From: Opitutaceae bacterium
GTDB taxonomy: Bacteria; Verrucomicrobiota; Verrucomicrobiia; Opitutales; Opitutaceae
Direction: 5' to 3'
Assembly (NCBI GenBank): GCA_027485815.1
Contig: JAIXQE010000086.1
Coordinates: 1 to 64,000, forward strand
Length of the DNA: 64,000 nucleotides
Shown here piece after piece: positions 22,906-31,940 of this stretch. Made by a program: the position numbers and the translations under genes. Each line of letters begins with the position of its first letter. The stretch's first letter is position 1. The notes beneath the pieces were generated by a model. It was not told where the DNA came from and ran no database searches. It saw only the letters and a list, made by a program, of their open reading frames with translations.

Positions 22906-25881
22906 TCAGCCGCCGGCGGCGCCACCCTTCAGGTAGGCCAGCAACGCGGACAACTCGGCCGGGGTCATCGCCTGCTCGAGGCCGTCGGGCATCAGCGACA
23001 CGCCCGAGGCCGAGAGACCCGCGAGGGTGCGCCGCAGGACGATCTCCTCCGCCCCGGCCGCGGTGCGGAGGGTCACGCTGGCCTCGGTCTCCGCCACCAC
23101 CCATCCGGTCACGCTCCGTTCGTCGGTGGTGGTGACGGTCACCGCCTGATAGGCCGGCGCCACCTCGTAGTTCGGCACCAGGATGTGCAGGAGCAGGGCG
23201 TCGGCCGGCTGGTTGCCGACGCCGGTCAGGTCCGGCCCGACCTTGCCGCCGACGCCGTTGAAGGTGTGGCACGCCGAGCACGCGCGCGCGAACGGCGCCG
23301 CGCCGGCCGCCGCCGGGGCCCGCGGATCGAGGGCCGCCTTGGCCTTCCGGTACACCTCCATCCGGTCGCCGCCCTCCAGGCTGGCGAACAGCCGCTGCGC
23401 CTCCGCCCGCAGCTCGGCGTTGCCCTGCTTGAGCAGCGCGGCGCGGCGCACCGAGGAGATCTCCGGCGCCCGGACCGTGCCGCGGTCGATCGCCGCGAAC
23501 AGGACGCGCGTCATCGCGGGCTTGGCCGCCAGGGCCGCCACCGCCGCCTCCCGCACCTGCGGGGTGAACCGGCTCCACGTCTCCGTCCGGACGAGGAGTT
23601 CCGCGCCCCGGGCATCCCCGAGCCGCTCCAACGCGCGGACGAACTGCAACTGCAACTCGGGGGCCTGCCGCGCGTCGAGCAGCGCCGCGGCCCGCCCGAG
23701 GCCCGCCGCGAAATCGGTCAAGGCCAGCAGGGCGACGGCCCGCGACCGTTGTGCCGGCTCCGCGGCCGGATCCAGCGCGACTACGGCGGCTCGGCTGAAC
23801 ACCGTCTCCAGCGCGGATCCGCCCGCGGATCCGGCGAGCGCCGAAAGGACCTCGGCCGCGGGCCGCCCCTTGAGCTCGGGCCGCGTCCGCCGCCCCTCCG
23901 CAAGGCCCAGAATCGCCGGCACCCGCCAGCCGGCGTCGACCGGGGCCGCGAGGGCCACCCGCAGGAATTCCCCCGCCGCCTCGGCCGAGCCGCCCGCGCC
24001 GACCAGCCGGCCCACGTCTTCCTGCAGCGCCGCCGCCACCGGCGGAGCCGCGGTCCCGATCCGGGAGGCGAGCGCCGCCTGAAAGGCCTCCAACCGCCCG
24101 CCCACCCCGCTCAGCACGGCCGCCCGGGCCCAGCGCTCCGCGCCATCCCGCACCGCGACCGCCACCAAGCCTTCCACCGCCCGTAAATCCGACCAGGACC
24201 CCAGGGCCAGGGCCGCCAAAAACCGCACCCGGGCATCCTCGTCCCCCGCCGCGGCCAGCAGCAGCCCACCCATCGCGGGCTCCACCGCGAGCCGCGCGCC
24301 CGCGAGGGTCACCGCCTGCTCGCGCACCCCCGCCACCGCGTCGCGCGCGGCCGTCTCCAGCACCGCGGACGGCAACCGGCCCAGCCCGGCGAGGGTCCAC
24401 AGCGCCCGCACCCGCGCCTCCGGCCGGGACCCGGAGCGGACGATTTCCTCCACGCGCGGTGCGAGTGAGCCGTCGCCCCGCTCCACCAGCAGGCGCTGCG
24501 CGCGCGCCCGCTGCCACGGCTCCGGCGCATCAAGAGCCGCCACCAGCGCGGCCGGATCCGCGGCAAGCCGGGGCGGCGCGACCGCGGGCGCCTCCGCGCG
24601 GACCAAGCGGTAGATCCGCCCGTGCTCCCGGCCCGAGGTGAAATCCAGCCCGCCGCGCGACTCCTCCGGCACGTACGCCGGGTGGTCGATCTCGCGGCGG
24701 TACATATCCGCCACGTAGAGGGCCCCGTCCGGACCGTCGGCGGCGAAGACCGGCCGGAACCACGAATCCGTCGAGGCGAGGAACTCCGCGCCGCGCGTCG
24801 CGGGTTCGGCCCGGAAGGTCGGGCCCTCGGCCCGCAGCACCTGCCGTTGCACGAGGTTCTGCGCCGGCTCGCAGATGTACGCGCTGCCCGCGCGCTCGGC
24901 GCCCAGCGCCGGACCCGCGTGCAGCACGAGGCCGCAGGCGGAGGTGAAGGTGCCGGTGTGCGGCTTGCTCAGCAGCGCCGGGATGAAATCCGCCGTCACC
25001 CGCGCGCGCGCCGCCGGCCAGACCACCGCCTCGGCCTCCACGCGCGACACCGCCTGCACCGTCTCCGAGAAGGCGAGGAGCGGGTTGCGCCGCAGTTGGG
25101 CCGGCTCGAGCACGATCTGCTGGACGGGATGGCGGTTGGAGGTGTTGAACCGCCGCCCGAACTCATCGAACGCCAGGCCGAACTGCCCGCGCCCGCCCAC
25201 CACTTCGAACTCCAGGGTCTCCGGGTGGAAGCGCGCGTCCGCCGGCGCATAGTTCACTTCCGGACGCTCCGGATGCCGCGGCGAACGCACCTTGCCGCCG
25301 TTGAGCCCGCTGGTGACGTACACCCAGCCGTCGAGGCCCAGCGTGGGATGACTGGTCCGGATCTGCGTGGTGCGCGAGGTGCTGAAGCCGGTGAGCACGA
25401 CGGTCCGCTCCTCCGCCACGCCGTCGCCGTCGTGGTCCTTGAGGTAGAGGATGTCGGGCGCGCAGGTGACGAACACGCCCCCGCGCCAAGGTAGGATCCC
25501 GTTGGGGTAACCTAGGCCGGTGGCGTACTCGTGCCGGCGGTCCGGCCGCCCATCGCCATCGGTGTCCTCGAGGAGGGCGATCCGGCCCTCGGCCGCCGCC
25601 GGGGCGTCCTCGCGCGTCTGGTCCCGCTTCACCTCCCCGGGGTAGCCGCGGTTCTCGACGACGAGGAGCCGGCCGCGCTCGTCAAAGGCGAAGGCGACCG
25701 GATCGACCACCAGCGGCTCAGCGGCAAACACCTCGACGCGCACGCCGGGCTCCGTGCGGAACGCGCGCAGTGCCTCCGCCGGCTCGAGCGGGCCGCCCCC
25801 GCCGGCGGCCGCCCCTGAAACGAGCGCGGGAACCAGAGCCGGCAGGGTGCGGAGCAGGCGGCGAAGCGGGGCGGGAAACAT
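22906..25881 (-). CDS. Secreted PVC-type haem c / HEAT-repeat dehydrogenase-like protein
   Basis: A 991-aa protein with signal peptide MFPAPLRRLLRTLPALVPALVSGAAA. The N-terminal propeller domain starts FRTEPGVRVEVFAAEPLVVDPVAFAFDERGRLLVVENRGYP, the canonical opening of the planctomycete/verrucomicrobial membrane-bound dehydrogenase domain, with DTDGDGRPD and DHDGDG calcium-like loops. HEAT-like repeats fill about residues 430-800. The C-terminal cytochrome module has a CSACH motif near residue 868 (FARACSACHTFNGVGGKVGPDLTG) and later VSLMPDGLEQAMTPAEL. It is the closest in plan to the protein at 1165-4506. The electron donor is unknown. It is divergent from the ceramidase-fold pair at 25969, with 87 bp between. 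Confidence 0.87.
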   Translation of the reverse strand: MFPAPLRRLLRTLPALVPALVSGAAAGGGGPLEPAEALRAFRTEPGVRVEVFAAEPLVVDPVAFAFDERGRLLVVENRGYPGEVKRDQTREDAPAAAEGRIALLEDTDGDGRPDRRHEYATGLGYPNGILPWRGGVFVTCAPDILYLKDHDGDGVAEERTVVLTGFSTSRTTQIRTSHPTLGLDGWVYVTSGLNGGKVRSPRHPERPEVNYAPADARFHPETLEFEVVGGRGQFGLAFDEFGRRFNTSNRHPVQQIVLEPAQLRRNPLLAFSETVQAVSRVEAEAVVWPAARARVTADFIPALLSKPHTGTFTSACGLVLHAGPALGAERAGSAYICEPAQNLVQRQVLRAEGPTFRAEPATRGAEFLASTDSWFRPVFAADGPDGALYVADMYRREIDHPAYVPEESRGGLDFTSGREHGRIYRLVRAEAPAVAPPRLAADPAALVAALDAPEPWQRARAQRLLVERGDGSLAPRVEEIVRSGSRPEARVRALWTLAGLGRLPSAVLETAARDAVAGVREQAVTLAGARLAVEPAMGGLLLAAAGDEDARVRFLAALALGSWSDLRAVEGLVAVAVRDGAERWARAAVLSGVGGRLEAFQAALASRIGTAAPPVAAALQEDVGRLVGAGGSAEAAGEFLRVALAAPVDAGWRVPAILGLAEGRRTRPELKGRPAAEVLSALAGSAGGSALETVFSRAAVVALDPAAEPAQRSRAVALLALTDFAAGLGRAAALLDARQAPELQLQFVRALERLGDARGAELLVRTETWSRFTPQVREAAVAALAAKPAMTRVLFAAIDRGTVRAPEISSVRRAALLKQGNAELRAEAQRLFASLEGGDRMEVYRKAKAALDPRAPAAAGAAPFARACSACHTFNGVGGKVGPDLTGVGNQPADALLLHILVPNYEVAPAYQAVTVTTTDERSVTGWVVAETEASVTLRTAAGAEEIVLRRTLAGLSASGVSLMPDGLEQAMTPAELSALLAYLKGGAAGG

Positions 25882-25968
25882 CGGCGGAAAGGACGGGGTG
25901 TTGGCACTTGAAGCCCGGTCTCCCGGTGGCTCAACCTCAAACCCGATCCCGGACCGCCCCGACCCCCG

Positions 25969-27387
25969 ATGACCCGGACCCGCCCTCCCCTGCCCGGCCG
26001 CCTCCTCCTGCTCGCGTGCCTGCTGCTCCCGTTGGCCGGCCACGCTGCCGCCCCCGCCCCCACGCCCTGGCGCGCCGGCACGGCGGTGCGGAAGTTGACC
26101 CCTCCGGGCCCGGTCTGGCTCGCCGGCTACGCGAACCGTACCGCACCCTCCGCCGGGGTTGACCTCGACCTGCACGCGAAGGCGCTGAGCCTCGACGACG
26201 GCGCCGGCGGGCGCCTGGTGCTCGTGACCCTCGACCTGATCGGCATCACCGGGGAGCTGCGCGCCCACGTGGAGCGCGAGGGCGCGGCCCGCTTCGGCCT
26301 GCGCCCGTACGAGATCCTGCTCAACGCGTCCCACACCCACAGCGGGCCACTGATCGATCCGGCGCGGATGGTCGTCGAGCAGATCTTCCGCCGTTCCGCC
26401 CGGCCGGAGGACGTGGCGGCGACCGAGGCGTTCGCGGCGGGCCTGCGGACGACGGTGGTGGAGCTGCTCGGCGCGAGCCTCGCGGCGGCGGCGCCCGCCC
26501 GCCTCGAGTTCGCCACGGCCCGGGCCGGGTTCGCGATGAACCGGCGGCGCCCCGAGGCGGGCGGCGCCATCTCCAACAATCCGCACCCCGCGGGCCCGGT
26601 CGACCACGACGTGCCCGTGCTGCGGGTCGCGGACGCCGACGGGAAGACCCGCGCCCTCGTCTTCGGCTACGCCTGCCACAACACGACGCTCAGCGGCAAT
26701 CTGCTCAGCGGCGATTACGCCGGCCACGCGCAGCGTGACCTCGAGGAGGCGTACCCCGGCGCGACGGCGCTGTTCGTCACCGGCGCCGGCGGCGACCAGA
26801 ATCCTTATCCCCGTCGGGGCGTCCCCGGGCAGAACTCCGAGCAGCTCGCTCGCCAGCACGGCCGCGCCCTCGCCAATGCCGTGCACACCGCGCTCGCCGC
26901 CCGTCCGCGCGCCGTGACGGGTCCCTTGCGCGCCGCCCTCGCCCCCGCGCTCCTCGCGTACGATCCCCTGCCCCCGGCGGCCCTCGCCGCCTTCACGCCG
27001 GCAACCCACACGCCCGAGGTCGTCGCGCGCGCGCGGGCCCTCGCCGCCGCGCAGGCCCGCGGGGAAATCTCCCCGCCCCTCCCCTGCGCCGTCCACGTCG
27101 TGCGCCTCGGCGCCGACGTGACCCTCGTGGCGATCGCCGGCGAGGTGGTCGTCGACTACGCCCTGCGCCTGAAGCGGGAACTCGCGGGCCCCGCGGCCGT
27201 GTGGATCGCCGGCTACAGCAACGAGGTCTTCGGCTACCTGCCCAGCCGGCGCGTCCTTGCCGAGGGCGGATACGAGGCGGTTGGCGCCAACACCCGCCTG
27301 CTCACCCATCCCGGCCCCTTCGCGGCCGACGCGGAGGACCGCGTCGTCGCCCGCGTCCACGAGCTCCTGCGCACCCTTTCCCCCTGA
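25969..27387 (+). CDS. Secreted neutral/alkaline ceramidase-fold protein
   Basis: A 472-aa protein with signal peptide MTRTRPPLPGRLLLLACLLLPLAGHA. It covers the N-terminal catalytic-type domain of the neutral/alkaline non-lysosomal ceramidase family: the zinc-site motif LNASHTHSGP (H122, H124) and a second His in YACHNTTL (H237). At the position of the family's nucleophile motif G-D-V-S-P-N this protein has G-G-D-Q-N-P (274-279), with no serine. The separate C-terminal immunoglobulin-like domain of true ceramidases is also absent. It is therefore probably a metal-dependent hydrolase of other specificity; ceramide cleavage should not be assumed. It is followed after 7 bp by a paralogous gene. 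Confidence 0.82.
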   Translation: MTRTRPPLPGRLLLLACLLLPLAGHAAAPAPTPWRAGTAVRKLTPPGPVWLAGYANRTAPSAGVDLDLHAKALSLDDGAGGRLVLVTLDLIGITGELRAHVEREGAARFGLRPYEILLNASHTHSGPLIDPARMVVEQIFRRSARPEDVAATEAFAAGLRTTVVELLGASLAAAAPARLEFATARAGFAMNRRRPEAGGAISNNPHPAGPVDHDVPVLRVADADGKTRALVFGYACHNTTLSGNLLSGDYAGHAQRDLEEAYPGATALFVTGAGGDQNPYPRRGVPGQNSEQLARQHGRALANAVHTALAARPRAVTGPLRAALAPALLAYDPLPPAALAAFTPATHTPEVVARARALAAAQARGEISPPLPCAVHVVRLGADVTLVAIAGEVVVDYALRLKRELAGPAAVWIAGYSNEVFGYLPSRRVLAEGGYEAVGANTRLLTHPGPFAADAEDRVVARVHELLRTLSP

Positions 27388-27394
27388 TCCTCCG

Positions 27395-29485
27395 ATGCGC
27401 CCCCAACTGCTGCTCCTCGCCCTCTTCGCCCTGCCCGCCGCAGTCCTCGCCGACTTCCGGGCGGGAACCGCCCTCGTCGACGTGACCCCGGAAACCTTGC
27501 CCGTCCTCGTCAACGGCGGGATGGTGAGCCGCTCGGTGGACAAGGTGAAGAGCCGCCTGCACGCGCGTGCCTTCGCCTTCAGCGACGGCCGCGAGCGCCT
27601 GGCGATCGTGATCGTCGACACCTGCATGCTCCCGCGGACGCTGGTCGACGAGGCCAAGGCCCTCGCGGCGGAGCGGACCGGCATCCCGCGGGACCGGATC
27701 CTCATCTCCGCCACCCACACCCACACCGCGCCCTCGGCAATGGGCTGCCTCGGGACGGACGCCGACCCCGCCTACGTCCCCTTCATCCGCGGGAAACTGG
27801 TCGAGGCGGTCGCGCAGGCCCTCGCCGCCCTGGCCCCCGCGCGGATCGGCTTCGCCCGCGCTGACGCGGCGGATTTCACCGCACTGCGCCACTGGATCCG
27901 GCGCCCCGACCGCCTGGCGGCCGACCCCTTCGGCAACCCCACCGTGCGCGCCAACATGCACGCGGCCCGCAACTGGGACGACGTCACCGGCGAGGGCGGC
28001 CCGGAGGACCCGGAGCTGAGCCTCATCTCCATCCAGACGCGCGACGGCCGCCCCCTCGGCGTGCTGGCCAACTTCTCCATGCACTACTTCGGGGACAGCC
28101 TGCTGAGCGCCGACTACTTCGGCCTCTTCGCGGAGGGGCTCGCGCAGCGCCTCGCGCCCGGGGGAGGCTGCCTCGCCGCGATGTCGCACGGCTGCAGCGG
28201 GGACATCTGGCGGGTCGACTACCGCGTGCCGGAGAAGGACCGGCCGAAGCCGACCCTCGAGCAGTACGCGGCCGGGCTGGTGGCGATCGCGGCCCAAGCG
28301 CTGGCCCGGGTCGAACACCGCGCGGACGCGACCCTGGCGATGGCCGAGCGACGGATGACCCTGCGCTACCGGACGCCCGACGCGCAGCGCCTCGAGTGGG
28401 CGCAGCGGGTGGTCGCAGCGATGGGTAACCGCCTGCCGGTGACCCAGCCGGAGATCTACGCGCGCGAGCAGCTCTACCTGCACGAGCGGAAGCAGACCGA
28501 GATCGTGGTGCAGGCCTTGCGCCTCGGCGACATCGCGATCGCGACCACGCCGTGCGAGACGTACGCCATCACCGGCCTGAAGCTGAAGGCCGCGAGCCCC
28601 CGGGAGAAGACGATGGTGATCGAGCTCGCGAACGGCGGCGACGGCTACATCCCGCCCCCGGAGCACCACCTTTTCGGCGGCTACAACACGTGGGCCGCGC
28701 GCTCGGCCGGCCTCGAGGTCTCGGCGGAACCCCGCATCACCCAGGCCGCGATCGAACTGCTGGAACAAGTGACCGGCCAGCCCCGGCGCAGCTGGGAACT
28801 GCCCCCGGGACCGGCCGCCGCGGTGCTCCGGCAAACCGGCCCGACTGCCTGGTGGCGGCTCGACGAATTCGCCGGCCCGATCGCGGTCGACGCGAGCGGC
28901 CGGCACCGCGATGCCTTTTACGAGCCGGCAGTGACGTTTTACCTCGAGGGCCCGCACTCCGGGAAGCTGACCGCGGCGGGCGCCGTGAACCGGGCCGCGC
29001 ACTTCGCCGGCGGACGCCTGCGGGCGCGCCTGCCCGACCTCGGCCCGCAGCACACCGTCTCCCTCTGGATCTGGAACGGGATGCCGGACGGCGCGCGGGA
29101 GGTGGCCGGCTGGTTCTATTCGCGCGACCACGACCACGGGCTAAGCGGCGCGGGCGAGCACCTCGGCCTGGCCGGCCAGGGCCCGCACGCCGGCCGGCTC
29201 GTGTTCCAGCGCGGCCCCGCCGCGACCGCGCGGCTCACTGGCCGCACCGCGGTCCCGCGGTGGACCTGGCGGCACGTGGCGCTGGTGCGCGACGCCGGCA
29301 CCGTCCGCGTGTACCTGGACGGCGAGCTCGAACTCGAGGACGCGGCCGCCGCCGGCAGCGTTGCCGACACGATGTTCGGCGGACGCTCGGACAACGATTC
29401 GAACTGGGAGGGAAGGCTGGACGAGGTGGCGGTGTTTCCGCGCGTGCTGGACGTCAGCGAAATCCGGCGGCTCGCGCTGCGCTGA
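27395..29485 (+). CDS. Secreted ceramidase-fold protein with C-terminal LamG-like domain
   Basis: A 696-aa protein with signal peptide MRPQLLLLALFALPAAVLA. Residues ~20-460 form a neutral-ceramidase-like domain with ISATHTHTAP (H108, H110). Where the ceramidase serine motif is expected it reads GCSGDIWRVDY (about 265-275), again without the canonical nucleophile. From ~485 onward there is a concanavalin/LamG-like jelly-roll: TAWWRLDEFAGPIAVDASGRHRDAF, TVSLWIWNGMP, WTWRHVALVRDAGTVRVYLDGELE, GRLDEVAVFPRVLDVSEI. Such modules bind carbohydrates or glycoproteins, so the fusion suggests action on a surface glycan or glycolipid. It is 7 bp downstream of the previous gene, so both are probably co-transcribed. 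Confidence 0.85.
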   Translation: MRPQLLLLALFALPAAVLADFRAGTALVDVTPETLPVLVNGGMVSRSVDKVKSRLHARAFAFSDGRERLAIVIVDTCMLPRTLVDEAKALAAERTGIPRDRILISATHTHTAPSAMGCLGTDADPAYVPFIRGKLVEAVAQALAALAPARIGFARADAADFTALRHWIRRPDRLAADPFGNPTVRANMHAARNWDDVTGEGGPEDPELSLISIQTRDGRPLGVLANFSMHYFGDSLLSADYFGLFAEGLAQRLAPGGGCLAAMSHGCSGDIWRVDYRVPEKDRPKPTLEQYAAGLVAIAAQALARVEHRADATLAMAERRMTLRYRTPDAQRLEWAQRVVAAMGNRLPVTQPEIYAREQLYLHERKQTEIVVQALRLGDIAIATTPCETYAITGLKLKAASPREKTMVIELANGGDGYIPPPEHHLFGGYNTWAARSAGLEVSAEPRITQAAIELLEQVTGQPRRSWELPPGPAAAVLRQTGPTAWWRLDEFAGPIAVDASGRHRDAFYEPAVTFYLEGPHSGKLTAAGAVNRAAHFAGGRLRARLPDLGPQHTVSLWIWNGMPDGAREVAGWFYSRDHDHGLSGAGEHLGLAGQGPHAGRLVFQRGPAATARLTGRTAVPRWTWRHVALVRDAGTVRVYLDGELELEDAAAAGSVADTMFGGRSDNDSNWEGRLDEVAVFPRVLDVSEIRRLALR

Positions 29486-29493
29486 GCCGGGGT

Positions 29494-29586
29494 GTGGCCG
29501 CGGCAGCGGCCGCGGATGCCCGCCGGACGCTGGTGCCTGCCGGCACTGGAATGCCTTTCCGTCCGAATCCGCGGCAACTGCCGCGG
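29494..29586. repeat. Noncoding stretch with GC-rich inverted repeats
   Basis: The 250-bp gap after the ceramidase-fold pair contains CCGCGG four times. One arrangement is a perfect 7-bp hairpin CCGCGGC-AACT-GCCGCGG at 29569-29586, and another is a looser CCGCGG/CCGCGG pair at 29498-29515. No T-tract follows on the plus strand, so an intrinsic terminator is doubtful; a REP-like or rho-independent-without-U structure is possible. I see no gene here. Confidence 0.35.
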
Positions 29587-29682
29587 CCTCCTCGAAACTC
29601 AGAATTCCGCGACCACCGTGAGGCCGACGACGCACGGGGCGGACCTCGACCGCACGCCTCGGCGGGAGCGTCGGCCGATAAC

Positions 29683-29709
29683 AAAAAGGCCCTCCGCGGA
29701 GGGAGGGCC
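29683..29709 (-). terminator. Intrinsic terminator of the transporter operon
   Basis: Read on the minus strand: a perfect 8-bp stem GGCCCTCC/GGAGGGCC (29688-29695 with 29702-29709), 6-base loop, then five U residues. It lies 26 bp past the stop of the transporter gene at 29736 and should end the whole four-gene operon. Confidence 0.85.
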
Positions 29710-29735
29710 CGGGCTCAGGCGGAACCGGGGGCGGT

Positions 29736-30968
29736 TCAGGCCTCCTTCTTCGCCGGATTGCGGAAGAAGATCACGAAGATCACGAGCACCGCGAGGGCGC
29801 CCCAGGCGGGCGTCAGCCAGATGGCCTTCCAGTCGTGGGCGAGGCCGGCGGCGGTGGGCGTCTTCAGGGCGTGCTGCGCGAGGACCTGGCCGGCGAGCAG
29901 CGTGCCGACGAAGGCGCCCACCCCCCAGAGGATGAAGGCGATGAGCCCCTGCGCCGCGCCGCGGATGCGCGGGTTGGCCTCCTCGTCGACGTAGAGCTGG
30001 CCGGCGATGAAGAGGAAGTCGTAGCAGGCCCCGTGCAGCAGGATCGCGGTGAAGATCAGCGCCGTCTGCGCGGCGCCGCCGTCGGCGCTGTGACCCAGGG
30101 CAAAGTAGCGGGCCACCCAGCACGCCAGCCCGAGGAAGATCGTCACCTTGTAGCCGAAGCGCCGCAGGAAGATCGGGAGCAGCAGGAAGAAGATCACGTC
30201 CGAGACCTGCGCGAGGGAGGTCTTCTCCAGCATGTTCGTCCACTTCAGCTCGGAGAGGTACACCCCGAGGTTCACGAAGTAGAAGTAGAGCGGGATGCAG
30301 ATCAGGAACATGCAGAGGATGAAGATCGCGAAGGACGGCTTGCGCAGCAGCGCGAGGGCGTCGAGGCCGAGGATTTCACCGAGGCTGACGTTGGCGCCGG
30401 TCTTGTGCGGCGGGGTGTGCGGCAGCGCGAGGGAGAACAGGCCGAAGACGATCGAGGCTCCGCCCGCGAGGTAGAACTGCACCGGCGATTCCGCGCTCGC
30501 GATCAGGCCCAGGCCGAAGAGGCCCGCGATCCAGCCGACGGCGGACAGCATCTTCACCCGCGGGAAGTCGACCTTCGGGTTCGCGAGGTGCGAGAGGGAG
30601 AGCGAGTTGCCCAGCGCGAGGGTCGGGACGTACAGCGCGCAGTAGAGGATCAGCATCGGGTAGAACGACGAGAACGTCGTGCACCGCGGGATCAGGCAGA
30701 GCACCACACCGCCCGCCAGGCCGAGGACGGCGAGGATCTTCTCCGAGGCGAAGTAGCGGTCGGCGATCAGGCCGACGAGGAACGGCGAGATCATCGCGCC
30801 GATGGCGAAGGCGCCGTAGGCCAGGCCGATCTGCGCCCCCTCGAACTTGAGGGTGACGGCGAGGTACGGCCCCATGCTCACGTACCAGGCTCCCCAGATG
30901 AAGTACTGGAGGAACATGAAGACGCAGAGCTTGAACTTGAGGGCGGATTGGTCCGCTGAGGTGGACAT
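29736..30968 (-). CDS. MFS transporter, NupG-like (nucleoside:H+ symporter family)
   Basis: A 410-aa integral membrane protein with about twelve hydrophobic segments. The N-terminus FLQYFIWGAWYVSMGPYLAVTLKFEGAQIGLAYG and the C-terminal half ACYDFLFIAGQLYVDEEANPRIRGAAQG match E. coli NupG/XapB block by block. Members carry nucleosides, but homologues in PVC bacteria and Bacteroidetes sit in sugar operons. Here it is the last gene after a Gfo/Idh oxidoreductase, a PIG-L deacetylase and a NagB-like isomerase, so an amino sugar or N-glycoside is a better guess than a nucleoside. 38 bp separate it from the isomerase gene, and a terminator follows. Confidence 0.88.
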   Translation of the reverse strand: MSTSADQSALKFKLCVFMFLQYFIWGAWYVSMGPYLAVTLKFEGAQIGLAYGAFAIGAMISPFLVGLIADRYFASEKILAVLGLAGGVVLCLIPRCTTFSSFYPMLILYCALYVPTLALGNSLSLSHLANPKVDFPRVKMLSAVGWIAGLFGLGLIASAESPVQFYLAGGASIVFGLFSLALPHTPPHKTGANVSLGEILGLDALALLRKPSFAIFILCMFLICIPLYFYFVNLGVYLSELKWTNMLEKTSLAQVSDVIFFLLLPIFLRRFGYKVTIFLGLACWVARYFALGHSADGGAAQTALIFTAILLHGACYDFLFIAGQLYVDEEANPRIRGAAQGLIAFILWGVGAFVGTLLAGQVLAQHALKTPTAAGLAHDWKAIWLTPAWGALAVLVIFVIFFRNPAKKEA

Positions 30969-31006
30969 AAGGGTTGGGGGTGGATTCCGGGGCGAAAAAA
31001 AGGGGC

Positions 31007-31936
31007 TCAGTGCATCTCGACCGCGCAGGTGCCGAGGCCCCCGCGGAAGAAGTTGAACTGCACGTTGGGGTGCTCGGCGAGCAAAGACATCGGCACCGCG
31101 CTGTCGGCGATCCCCCGGCTGATCATCAGGGTCGTCAGGCGCTGGCCGAGCGGGTTGTCGTGGGTGCCCGCCTGCCAGATGGAGACCTTCTCCGCCCGCC
31201 AGGTCTCGACGGGGCCGACCGTGATCGCCTGCGTGGGGACCATCGTGATGTTGCCGCCGCCGGAAGTGCGGGCGTTCTGGGCCAGGGTCACCGGGTGCAG
31301 CTCAACCACGCGCGTGGCGAGGCGGCGGTACTCGGCCGGCGTCGGCGGCGCGTCCTTGTAGCGGCCGCGGCGGCGCACGGGGTCGTTGAAGGCCCAGTGC
31401 TTGATGTCGCCCTGGCCGCCCTGCATCACCGCGCAGCGCACGCCGTCCCAGCTGCGGCGGTAGGGCGCGAGGTCGGCCTTCGGGAAGTGCAGGTTCGCCT
31501 CGGGCATCGCGAACTCGCGGCGGATGCGGTTGAAGCACAGCTCACGGTCGGCCCGCTCGAAGGACAACGGGTGCGTCACCGGCACCTCGCGGCCGTTCTC
31601 GTACCACTCGTCCATCCCCCAGAAGTGGGCGTGGCGGAGGGAAAGGCCGAGCTCGTTGACGAGCCGCGCGACGAGTGGCAGCTGCTCCGTCGGCCCGATC
31701 GGGCCGCAGATGCCCACCGGGTTGTCCGCCGTGGCCTGGCGCCAGGCGGTGATGTATTCCAGCGCCTCGGCGAGGTAGAAGTCCTCCAGCGAGTCGTAGA
31801 GCACGACGCGGAAGCCGTCGCGGGAGAGCCGCACGAGCTGCGCCGGCGTCAGCCGGGCGGCCTCGGCGATGAGCTCGGAATCGAGGGTGGTGTAATCCCA
31901 CCAATCGGGGGCGATGGTGCTGAGCTTGCGGGGCAT
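31007..31936 (-). CDS. Glucosamine-6-phosphate deaminase/isomerase-like protein
   Basis: A 309-aa cytosolic protein of the NagB/6-phosphogluconolactonase fold. Visible blocks are [18 protein letters not shown] (substrate loop), HFWGMDEWY (counterpart of the NagB LDEY with its catalytic Asp) and [18 protein letters not shown]. The second catalytic segment, DGHIAFNEP in NagB, reads [11 protein letters not shown], so Asp and His are kept but spaced one residue further apart; the substrate is probably not plain glucosamine-6-phosphate. The start at 31936 is preferred to 31981 because it lies 4 bp after the stop of the PIG-L gene at 31941. The operon context suggests it acts on the deacetylated amino sugar released by that enzyme. 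Confidence 0.8.
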   Translation of the reverse strand: MPRKLSTIAPDWWDYTTLDSELIAEAARLTPAQLVRLSRDGFRVVLYDSLEDFYLAEALEYITAWRQATADNPVGICGPIGPTEQLPLVARLVNELGLSLRHAHFWGMDEWYENGREVPVTHPLSFERADRELCFNRIRREFAMPEANLHFPKADLAPYRRSWDGVRCAVMQGGQGDIKHWAFNDPVRRRGRYKDAPPTPAEYRRLATRVVELHPVTLAQNARTSGGGNITMVPTQAITVGPVETWRAEKVSIWQAGTHDNPLGQRLTTLMISRGIADSAVPMSLLAEHPNVQFNFFRGGLGTCAVEMH

Positions 31937-31940
31937 AGGA

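Noticed and set aside
25882-25968. TTGGCACTTG as a sigma-54 -24 element before the ceramidase-fold pair
   Set aside because: The -12 GC/TTGC part is absent at the required spacing.
25882-27726. Extension of the second HEAT/haem gene to 27726
   Set aside because: Overlaps the ceramidase-fold gene on the opposite strand; the signal peptide start at 25881 is clear.
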